From Bacillota bacterium (GTDB taxonomy: Bacteria; Bacillota_I; Bacilli_A; Acholeplasmatales; Acholeplasmataceae), in assembly GCA_023458995.1 (NCBI GenBank), contig JAEWVV010000057.1:1-7601 (forward strand): DNA of 7,601 nt, in the 5' to 3' direction. Every line of letters starts with the position of its first letter. The first letter of the stretch is position 1. Below are positions 1-6,817 of this stretch, piece by piece. The notes under the pieces are model-generated. The model saw only the letters and a list, made by a program, of their open reading frames with translations. It made no database searches and was not told where the DNA came from. The translations under genes and the position numbers were made by a program.

Positions 1-3000
1 CAATCCATGGTTGAAACGTATCAAATATTTGCTACACGCTTAGAACCATCAGCAAACAACTACCTTTTAGATTTATATGTAACAGATGGAACTTATATCT
101 TGCCATTTGATAATGCAGTCTTTAATAAAGAAACAGGATTCTATCAAATCATTTTAGATAAGACATCCAAGGTAAGTTCTGTTGTTATTTTCGCAACTGC
201 AGAAAATGGAACAACACCTACAGGAACTGGACAGTTCTTGTTAACATCCATTGCAGGTGTCATTAAAAATGATTTCTTCGTGACGGTAACAGCAGCTAAC
301 GGTGAGGTAAGATCCTATCAAATTCAAGTGATTAAGAGTGATTCAAGCCATTTAAGTAGTGATAACAGCATTAAAGCCATTGAAATCTCAACAGCAAATG
401 GCACATATGAAGTTAACTTTAATCCAGAAAATGTAGTTCAAGAACCCATCGTTCTTGACTATAAAGATTCATCATTCTTTGTTGATATTACAGCAGCTGT
501 GGGAGCTACCATTATGGGTAGAGATCTATATAAATTAACACCAGGTGAAACAAAGAAAGTTTACTTCCAAGTCACAGCAGAAAATGGGGATGTTGGCCTT
601 AAGTATGAACTTGAAGTCACACGTTCACTACCAGATAGCAATAATATTGCTGAAATTCTTAAAGTCGTAATCGATGGAGAAATTCTTGAACTTGATGTCA
701 CTAAGAATGAACATTTCTTAGATATTCCAAATACGATTACAACGATTGGTATTGATGCAAGTATCACGGACACGCAAACTATTACAGGTTTAGGTAATAA
801 GACGATCTCACAAGATATACATAAATTTTATGTCGTTATTACTGCTCAAGATGGAACACCCAATGTTTACATGATTCAAACGACACGTCGTTCAAATGAT
901 AGTACGTTAAAATCAATCAAACTTGATGGCGTTGAAATGTTTGGTCAGTTTATTAGTAATAAACTTACATTATCAGATGTTTTATACGAAGTAAGCACAC
1001 TAGACATTCTAGCAACCGCAACAAGTTCTAAAGCAACTGTAACGGGTAATGGATTAAAGAATCTTCAAATAGGCTTAAACAGATTCGAAATTTATGCAAC
1101 ATCAGAACTTGGTGAAGTTGGTGAAGTTTATGTTGTTGAAATCACACGGGTTAACCCTTCAAATGATGCAACACTAAAGAGCCTTGTGATTAAAAACAAT
1201 GCAACAGGTACACCTATTGAGTTCTTACCTGTATTTAATCCAACAACAACGAAATATACTGTTTCATTATCTTTATCAGATCAGGTGAGCGAAATCCTAA
1301 TAGATGCCACTGCTACATCTAGTTATGTCACATCAGTTGATGGTTTGGGAGTCTACACGTTAAAAGCAGCATCCAGTCAAACAACTGAAATATTTACAAT
1401 TACGGTTGTCGCAGAAGACAAGTCTTCTAAGACCTATGAAATTCATGTTACAAGAGATTTAGAACCTGAAGATGATATCACGATTGACCATCTCTCCTTA
1501 TTTGGTGGAACAATCAATTATTTAGGTACAACAACAGATGCTATTCAAGCATTTAGCTCATCTACCTATGCATATAACATTTTAGTTCCATATCAACTTG
1601 GTAGCATCAACTTATCCATTACAAACTTAAATGGTGCATCCATTATTGGTGCTGGTAACCATGTGTTAAATAATGGTACAACCGTCATTGAGTTTTATTT
1701 AGTTTCAAAGAGTGGTTTAGTAGAATCTGATTCCTACACCATCACAATGACAAAACAACAACCAAGTAGTGATAATACACTTAAATCTTTAAGTATCGAT
1801 CAAAAACTGATTACAGGATTTAGTCCAACGGTTTTATCTTATCAACTCCAAGTAACACTTGAAGATGTAAGTAAACTCAATATCAGTGCGATTGCAAATC
1901 ATCCTTACGCAACCGTTATTGGTGATCTTGGTGAAGTTGATTTAGTCGCTGGAACAAACACAATTAACATCAGAGTTATCGCAGAAGACTTAAGCGTTAA
2001 GACCTATCAAATCGTTGTTTCAAGATTAAGTGGTAATAACAAACTTCAAGATCTATACGTTTTAGGTCAAATACTGAACTATCCATTTAATCAAGAACGT
2101 ATCCGCTACGAAGTCACTGTACCTTATACAACAGAATACGTTGAAATTGGTGCTGTAACTCACGAAAGAGCAAACCTCATCAATACAGGTATTAAGTACT
2201 TAGAAGTTGGCGATAACGTTTATGAAGTTTATGCAATCGCAGAAAACGGAATCAAGGGTAAAACCTATGAAGTCCATGTCATCAGAGAAGAAGTTTCCAA
2301 TGACTCATCACTCAAATCACTCGTGATTAGAGATGCAGTCACAAATAACATCATTGGGTTTGCCCCAGAATTTAGACCGTCAACACTCGAATACATCATT
2401 GTATTGGATAAAGAATCAACGGTTAGTTCACTCATGATTGAAGGTGTTGCCAATGATTTATTCGCATCCGTTGGTGGAAACGGATATAAAGTTCTAAAAG
2501 CTAAAGTTGATGGCGATTATCATAACGTCTTTGAAGTCACCGTACGTGCACAAGATCTATCAACAACAACGTATACAATTAGTGTTTATAAAGATGTTAA
2601 TCTATCCGATAGCACAACCATATCACAGGTGAGCTTAATTGGTAGTGATGGTATTACTTACTTAGCAACAACGGGTGGAAACATCACATTCTTACCCAAT
2701 CAGTATTTATATGAAATAACAGTTCCATACCACCTAACATCGATGACTTTAGATATGAGATCAGATAGTGCAACACCTTATGGTATTGGTACAAAGACAT
2801 TTGATTCAAATGAAATGATCTTTGAAGCTTACTTAGTATCACAAAGTGGCATCAATCAAACCGATGACTATGTCATTAGAATTACACGAGAAGAGGCTGT
2901 TGTAGAAAATCAATTAGCTAGTATGATTTTAAATGGTAAATCCATTGATGGATTTGACCCAGATAAAACATATTATGAGTTAAATATTCCATATTTATCC

Positions 3001-3834
3001 GTAACAAATCTCAATTTAAGTGCATCACCTTTGGATCCAACAGCAAAAGTATCAGGTGATGTTGGTACACATACATTAAGAGAAGGCAAAAATGTTTACA
3101 CAATTACAGTCACTGCACAAAATGGAGATTTAAAGACATACACGGTTGTTGTTAACTATAACAACGTGAATGCATTCCTAGATGATCTTAAAGTCATTAA
3201 TCCTCAAACAGAAGAATCTTATCCATTTACATTTAATCCAAATACATTCTCGTATAGAGTTAATGTTGGTAAGAATGATGAAGAAGTCTTAGTTACAGGA
3301 CGTGCACAAGATCAGTCTTATGCAGCAATCATCGGTTTAGGAAGATATCAAGTGAATGAAAACGGAACAACAGCGATGATTAATGTTATCGCATCCGATA
3401 ATTCAACTGTATTAACCTATACCATTGAAATCGTTAGAGAAGAAAGAGCATCCAATAATACAAGACTTAAGTCAATGAGTATCAGTGGCCAAAATGTCAC
3501 ATTCAATCCAGATACACAAACCTATGTTTTAAGTGTTAATAATGGTATTGATGCATTAGATGTTATTGCTGAGGCTGAATCATCTGTTGCATCCGTTAAG
3601 GTTAGCGGTGCTGATGACATTGTACAAGGCAGAAACGTCATTATGATTGAAGTTACAGCTGAAGATGGAACTGTTGGTTATTATACAGTTGTTGTTAATA
3701 AAGATGCAGCACCCAATAACTTCTTAACCATGTTACTGATTATTTCACTACTTGTATGGATTATTACAGTCTTAATCTTCTTAATTAGAGCATCAAAAGA
3801 TAAAAAATATTATAAGAAAAACTTGATTCGGTAA
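1..3834 (+). CDS. Large tandem cadherin-like beta-sandwich surface protein with C-terminal membrane anchor (5' partial)
   Basis: Predicted extracellular adhesin or fibre-like protein held in the membrane by its C-terminus; its ligand is unknown. The frame is open from base 1, and the first residues (ETYQIFATR) are the closing strand of a domain, so the ATG at 7 is internal; the true start and any signal peptide lie upstream. Counting from that ATG, 13 domains of about 87-102 residues end near residues 110, 206, 294, 381, 483, 583, 673, 760, 862, 961, 1051, 1144 and 1232. Typical domains open with a LKSLxI-like strand, carry FxPxTxxY, then xAxAxxxxAxVxGxG, and close with VxAEDxxxxTYxIxVTR. This is the pattern of the cadherin-like beta-sandwich family (PF12733 type). 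Residues 1239-1260 form one hydrophobic helix, followed by a Lys/Arg-rich tail, predicting C-terminus inside. There is no LPXTG motif and no cysteine; the only tryptophan is in the helix. First visible gene of the apparent operon. Domain family is fairly sure, function is not. Confidence 0.88.
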   Translation, partial: QSMVETYQIFATRLEPSANNYLLDLYVTDGTYILPFDNAVFNKETGFYQIILDKTSKVSSVVIFATAENGTTPTGTGQFLLTSIAGVIKNDFFVTVTAANGEVRSYQIQVIKSDSSHLSSDNSIKAIEISTANGTYEVNFNPENVVQEPIVLDYKDSSFFVDITAAVGATIMGRDLYKLTPGETKKVYFQVTAENGDVGLKYELEVTRSLPDSNNIAEILKVVIDGEILELDVTKNEHFLDIPNTITTIGIDASITDTQTITGLGNKTISQDIHKFYVVITAQDGTPNVYMIQTTRRSNDSTLKSIKLDGVEMFGQFISNKLTLSDVLYEVSTLDILATATSSKATVTGNGLKNLQIGLNRFEIYATSELGEVGEVYVVEITRVNPSNDATLKSLVIKNNATGTPIEFLPVFNPTTTKYTVSLSLSDQVSEILIDATATSSYVTSVDGLGVYTLKAASSQTTEIFTITVVAEDKSSKTYEIHVTRDLEPEDDITIDHLSLFGGTINYLGTTTDAIQAFSSSTYAYNILVPYQLGSINLSITNLNGASIIGAGNHVLNNGTTVIEFYLVSKSGLVESDSYTITMTKQQPSSDNTLKSLSIDQKLITGFSPTVLSYQLQVTLEDVSKLNISAIANHPYATVIGDLGEVDLVAGTNTINIRVIAEDLSVKTYQIVVSRLSGNNKLQDLYVLGQILNYPFNQERIRYEVTVPYTTEYVEIGAVTHERANLINTGIKYLEVGDNVYEVYAIAENGIKGKTYEVHVIREEVSNDSSLKSLVIRDAVTNNIIGFAPEFRPSTLEYIIVLDKESTVSSLMIEGVANDLFASVGGNGYKVLKAKVDGDYHNVFEVTVRAQDLSTTTYTISVYKDVNLSDSTTISQVSLIGSDGITYLATTGGNITFLPNQYLYEITVPYHLTSMTLDMRSDSATPYGIGTKTFDSNEMIFEAYLVSQSGINQTDDYVIRITREEAVVENQLASMILNGKSIDGFDPDKTYYELNIPYLSVTNLNLSASPLDPTAKVSGDVGTHTLREGKNVYTITVTAQNGDLKTYTVVVNYNNVNAFLDDLKVINPQTEESYPFTFNPNTFSYRVNVGKNDEEVLVTGRAQDQSYAAIIGLGRYQVNENGTTAMINVIASDNSTVLTYTIEIVREERASNNTRLKSMSISGQNVTFNPDTQTYVLSVNNGIDALDVIAEAESSVASVKVSGADDIVQGRNVIMIEVTAEDGTVGYYTVVVNKDAAPNNFLTMLLIISLLVWIITVLIFLIRASKDKKYYKKNLIR
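40..1149 (+). repeat. Four-domain super-repeat, unit 1 (domains 1-4)
   Basis: Residues 12-381 of the surface protein. The four domains are about 99, 96, 88 and 87 residues long. Domain 1 shares a YxIxLDKxSxVSSxxIxxxA-like stretch with domain 9, eight domains later. The repeat is visible in protein sequence; DNA copies have diverged, so this is an old duplication rather than a recent one. Boundaries are set after each closing strand and are approximate. Confidence 0.55.
1150..2286 (+). repeat. Four-domain super-repeat, unit 2 (domains 5-8)
   Basis: Residues 382-760. The domains are about 102, 100, 90 and 87 residues, the same length order as unit 1. Domain 5 pairs with domain 9 (SND..LKSLVI near the start of both). 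Domain 6 pairs with domain 10 (both have an xLVPY/xTVPY strand and FYLVSKSG/AYLVSQSG near the end). Domain 7 pairs with domain 11 (xGFxP/GFDP then GDLGE/GDVGT). Confidence 0.6.
2287..3438 (+). repeat. Four-domain super-repeat, unit 3 (domains 9-12)
   Basis: Residues 761-1144. The domains are about 102, 99, 90 and 93 residues. Domains 9, 10 and 11 match 5, 6 and 7 in order. Domain 12 is longer than domains 4 and 8 and its start (LDDLKV...FTFNPNTFSY) looks more like the first domain type, so the period breaks down here. A thirteenth, shorter domain (residues 1145-1232, bases 3439-3702) follows next to the membrane. Confidence 0.55.
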
Positions 3835-3840
3835 GAAAGG
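3835..3840 (+). promoter_or_regulatory. Ribosome binding site for the GGDEF-EAL-like gene
   Basis: GAAAGG starts directly after the TAA of the surface-protein gene and sits 9 bases before the ATG at 3850. It supports that start and suggests tight translational linkage of the two genes. Confidence 0.65.
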
Positions 3841-3849
3841 AAACATAAC

Positions 3850-5244
3850 ATGACCTATTTAAATAGTACGCAGCGTAACATTTTAACAGTTGCTTTAATC
3901 GTCATCTTTCTTATTCTGATCTATGTTTTATGGTTATGGATTAAAAAAGAAAAAGCACATGCATTAAAAACAAAGTTTAATACACTCAATTCAGTCATTC
4001 CCCTTAAAAAGATGCATAAATTGATTCAATATAACGTCAATCTTGGAGAAAGTAAACCTTTCTCCTTGATGATGATTACAATTGATCACTTTAATCAAAT
4101 CTTAGATTTCGCAAACACGAATACAACATCTGAATATATTCAACGTGTGGGAAGACTCTTAGAAATCTCACTTCCACTTGGTGCAAAACTTGCACAAATG
4201 GAAGAAAGAGAAAGTTTCATCATCTATTTTCCTGAACATTACACCAAAGAGTCATTTATGTTGATCGCAGAAAACTTCAAAGATATGGCGGAAAAACGAA
4301 TTGAACTTCAAGACGGATTAACGATTGAAAAATCAGCAAGCGTTGCACTTATTCGTTATCCAGATGATGAACAAACCTATGAACACTTAATGAGAGCTTT
4401 AGCAGCAACCATGTATAGTATCCAAAAAGATGGTGGAAACAATATCCGTCATTACAGTGCTGACATGATTGAAGAAAAGGCAAATATTGAAGCATATCGT
4501 ATGCTAAAAGATGCGATTAAAAAGAAACAAATCGAACCACTATTTATTCCTATTTATGATAGGAACACGAAGTTTATGAGTGGTGTCGAAATTGATTTAA
4601 TCTGGCATAAAGAAGGTCATGATGATCACTATCAATCATTTATGCCAAACCTAGAAGCATCTAATGATTCCTATTGGATGGGATTATGGATGTTAGAAAA
4701 AGCATTATCGAGTCATATTTCAATGATTGGTATCAACAGCAAAGAGCCCTATGAAATGATGATCCCTGTAGGTGTTAGACAGTTAGAAAACACTTCGGTT
4801 GTTAATGATATCATCAGTGTCTTAGAAAAATATGAACTTAATGCGAATCAGCTCATTATAAAGATTATTAATCCACTTCAAGTGAATAAAGAAGCAGAAT
4901 ATATTAAAGCACTTATGGAACTTCAAAGCTATGGTGTAAGAGTTGCAGTTGAAGTACAAAAAATAGATGATCAACTTTATTACAGATTAAATGAGTACAA
5001 AGTTGACGTTCTCTTAATCAACCAAAGCTTACTTACGAAGCAACATGATAAGACACTTGAGATGGAAGAATTAATCAATTATTCAGTCGCACATGAAATT
5101 TTGATGTATGCAACATCACTTTCTAACGTAGAACAAGCAACAAAACTCGATGATCACATCATCAAGATTCAAGGTAATGGTTTGATGGTAGCACTCACGA
5201 AAGAAAAGTTGCTTAATGAGCTCAATAAGAAATTAGACATTTAG
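3850..5244 (+). CDS. Membrane-anchored degenerate GGDEF-EAL domain protein, predicted catalytically inactive
   Basis: A 464-residue protein. Residues 11-31 are one transmembrane helix followed by basic residues, so the rest is predicted cytoplasmic. Residues ~45-203 follow the GGDEF (diguanylate cyclase) fold: IDHFNQILDF (78-87) matches the DxDHFKxIND strand but with Thr77 at the first metal Asp, and the signature loop is ERESF (119-123) instead of GGDEF. The end of the domain, ALAATMYSIQKDGGNNI, matches the family's AD.ALY.AK..GRN segment. Residues ~214-460 follow the EAL phosphodiesterase fold: EAL is EID (247-249), the NxS strand is PVG (306-308), ExTE is KIIN (338-341), DDFG is EVQK (368-371), KID is LIN (389-391). 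Of the aligned signature residues I compared, only Glu247 remains. Neither c-di-GMP synthesis nor hydrolysis is expected; ligand binding or scaffolding is possible. It lies between the surface protein and the AAA+ gene. Family assignment is by motif reading, without a profile search. Confidence 0.8.
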   Translation: MTYLNSTQRNILTVALIVIFLILIYVLWLWIKKEKAHALKTKFNTLNSVIPLKKMHKLIQYNVNLGESKPFSLMMITIDHFNQILDFANTNTTSEYIQRVGRLLEISLPLGAKLAQMEERESFIIYFPEHYTKESFMLIAENFKDMAEKRIELQDGLTIEKSASVALIRYPDDEQTYEHLMRALAATMYSIQKDGGNNIRHYSADMIEEKANIEAYRMLKDAIKKKQIEPLFIPIYDRNTKFMSGVEIDLIWHKEGHDDHYQSFMPNLEASNDSYWMGLWMLEKALSSHISMIGINSKEPYEMMIPVGVRQLENTSVVNDIISVLEKYELNANQLIIKIINPLQVNKEAEYIKALMELQSYGVRVAVEVQKIDDQLYYRLNEYKVDVLLINQSLLTKQHDKTLEMEELINYSVAHEILMYATSLSNVEQATKLDDHIIKIQGNGLMVALTKEKLLNELNKKLDI

Positions 5245-5260
5245 TCTGAAACACACACAT

Positions 5261-5266
5261 AAGGAG
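5261..5266 (+). promoter_or_regulatory. Ribosome binding site deciding the start of the AAA+ gene
   Basis: AAGGAG lies 8 bases before the ATG at 5275. Another ATG at 5270 is only 3 bases from the site and is in a different frame without a long ORF, so 5275 is the start. This is the strongest Shine-Dalgarno sequence in the window. Confidence 0.75.
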
Positions 5267-5274
5267 TTAATGAT

Positions 5275-6804
5275 ATGGAACAGTTTTCAAGTTGGTTTAT
5301 TGAGTTTTTTCAAAACTTAATAAAAGATTTAGCCTCTCTTTTTGGTGGTTTCTTTCAGGCGATTATAGACATTTTTTATAGAGCACCTTTAAAATACATC
5401 AAAGAATTTATAACAGCATCAAGATCGTTTGAGCTTTTTGATTGGATCGTTGCAATCTTGGCATTATTTATTACTCTGATTTTGTTTGCATCGATCTTCG
5501 TTTTACTCTTTCAACTTTTTAGAAGATATTTTAGATTTAGTAAGATTGAAAGACAAAAGACGGATCTTCTTTATGAGATTGCGAGTTTAAATTCTAAAGT
5601 CACAACGTTAGTTGACGAAAAGAATGCAGTGGTTGCTCTATCAGGTACTAAAAAGACTACAACAAGCAAACCGACTGCAAATGCAGTTATTCCTCAACAA
5701 GATGTTAAAAGCAAAGTGGGTCGCTTTGTTAAGCTCATCCAAGTTGATGAAAAGTATAAGTTTACAAAGATTAATTATGAGATGAAGGCTGAAGATAAGA
5801 TATCACTTAAAGATATGGTGACACGTTTTATTAATTTCTCAGCATCTAATCTTGGTTTATTTTACACAGAAAAAACAGTATCAACATTCTTTGCAGGTAT
5901 GGCAGCATCGAAAACAATGATTCTTGAAGGTATTTCTGGTACAGGTAAGACATCACTTCCTTACGCATTTGGTAAGTTCTTACTTAAAGACTCAGACATT
6001 ATTTCAGTACAACCATCTTGGAGAGACCGTTATGAAATGATGGGGTATTTAAATGAATTTACGAAACGCTTTAATGAAACAGACTTCTTAAGAGCAATCT
6101 ATGAAGCAACTTATCGTAATGATGTCACGATTATTGTTCTTGATGAAATGAACTTAGCGAGAGTCGAATATTATTTTGCAGATTTCTTATCACTTCTTGA
6201 AATGCCAAGTCCATCGGAATGGCTTTTAGATATCGTTCCTGACCAAAAAGTAGGAGACCCTGCACATTTAAATGATGGTAAACTACTCATTCCAGAAAAC
6301 ATCTGGTTTGTTGGAACAGCGAATAGAGATGACTCAACATTTACGATTACAGATAAGGTTTATGACCGTTCAGCATCCATTGAAATGAACGAAAAAGCGA
6401 TTCCTTTCAAAGCACCAAAAACTGAAGGTATGCGTTTAACACATAGTTATTTAAAAAACCTATTCCAAAAAGCACAAGAAGAATACGCGATTTCACAAAA
6501 GACATTGGATAGTCTTCAAAAACTAGATAACTTTATCACTCAAAAATTCGAGATTACCTTTGGTAACCGTATTATGAAACAAATCATGGTCTTTCTACCT
6601 ACATATATGGCATGTGGTGGAAGTGAACTTGAAGGTCTTGATTACTTAGTAGCAAGAAAGATTATTCGAAAGTTTGAAACATTGAATTTACCATTCTTAC
6701 AAGATGAACTACAAGAACTAATTACCGTCATTGACCGTCTATTTGGTAAACAATCATTTGTTGATTCGAAGAAACTGATTCAAAAACATATGAAACAATT
6801 GTAA
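5275..6804 (+). CDS. Membrane-anchored McrB/MoxR-type AAA+ ATPase
   Basis: A 509-residue predicted ATP-driven motor, probably a ring-forming partner of the next gene's product. Residues 1-50 are aromatic and amphipathic; 57-82 form a strong transmembrane helix ending in RRYFR, placing the rest in the cytoplasm. Residues 91-116 show coiled-coil heptads (Ile91, Leu98, Ile102, Leu105, Val109, Leu112). A Thr/Lys/Ser-rich linker (~120-150) precedes the ATPase. Walker A is GISGTGKT (219-226, Lys225); QPSWRDRYEMMGY (246-258) and FLRAIYEA match the McrB-family segment after Walker A; Walker B is TIIVLDEMN (285-293, Asp290, Glu291); sensor 1 is GTANRDDST (347-355, Asn350); Asp364-Arg365 fall in the arginine-finger region; GNRIMKQI (430-437) fits sensor 2. 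All key ATPase residues are present. E. coli McrB instead has an N-terminal modified-DNA-binding domain; here membrane and coiled-coil segments replace it. McrB-like is preferred over plain MoxR because of the motif pattern and the McrC-like neighbour. Confidence 0.87.
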   Translation: MEQFSSWFIEFFQNLIKDLASLFGGFFQAIIDIFYRAPLKYIKEFITASRSFELFDWIVAILALFITLILFASIFVLLFQLFRRYFRFSKIERQKTDLLYEIASLNSKVTTLVDEKNAVVALSGTKKTTTSKPTANAVIPQQDVKSKVGRFVKLIQVDEKYKFTKINYEMKAEDKISLKDMVTRFINFSASNLGLFYTEKTVSTFFAGMAASKTMILEGISGTGKTSLPYAFGKFLLKDSDIISVQPSWRDRYEMMGYLNEFTKRFNETDFLRAIYEATYRNDVTIIVLDEMNLARVEYYFADFLSLLEMPSPSEWLLDIVPDQKVGDPAHLNDGKLLIPENIWFVGTANRDDSTFTITDKVYDRSASIEMNEKAIPFKAPKTEGMRLTHSYLKNLFQKAQEEYAISQKTLDSLQKLDNFITQKFEITFGNRIMKQIMVFLPTYMACGGSELEGLDYLVARKIIRKFETLNLPFLQDELQELITVIDRLFGKQSFVDSKKLIQKHMKQL

Positions 6805-6817
6805 AGGCTGATCCTTA
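6803..6817 (+). promoter_or_regulatory. Ribosome binding site of the McrC-like gene inside a short inverted repeat
   Basis: AAAGG (6803-6807) overlaps the stop codon of the AAA+ gene and sits 10 bases before the ATG at 6818. AAGG (6804-6807) could pair with CCTT (6813-6816) across a five-base loop, which would hide the site until ribosomes finishing the upstream gene open it. The stem is only four pairs, so the coupling is a suggestion. Confidence 0.4.

Noticed and set aside
7..9. ATG at base 7 as the true start of the surface protein
   Set aside because: The frame is open upstream of it, no ribosome site or signal peptide is present, and the first residues are the last strand of a preceding domain.
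561..773. 70-codon ORF on the - strand
   Set aside because: It lies entirely within the surface-protein coding frame on the other strand, with no family resemblance; a shadow of the repeat coding sequence.
2265..2453. 62-codon ORF on the - strand
   Set aside because: Antisense to domains 8-9 of the surface protein, Ser/Thr-rich low-complexity translation and no separate context; treated as a shadow.
3850..5244. Active diguanylate cyclase/phosphodiesterase
   Set aside because: GGDEF, EAL, ExTE, DDFG and KID motifs are all substituted at the positions needed for catalysis.
5251..5259. Short AC dinucleotide run before the ATPase gene, considered as a phase-variation tract
   Set aside because: Only four and a half units, too short to be a convincing slippage tract, and outside any coding frame.
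5245..5274. Possible promoter or terminator between the GGDEF-EAL-like and ATPase genes
   Set aside because: Only 30 bases, with no inverted repeat followed by a T run and no room for a -35/-10 pair outside coding sequence; best read as an operon junction.
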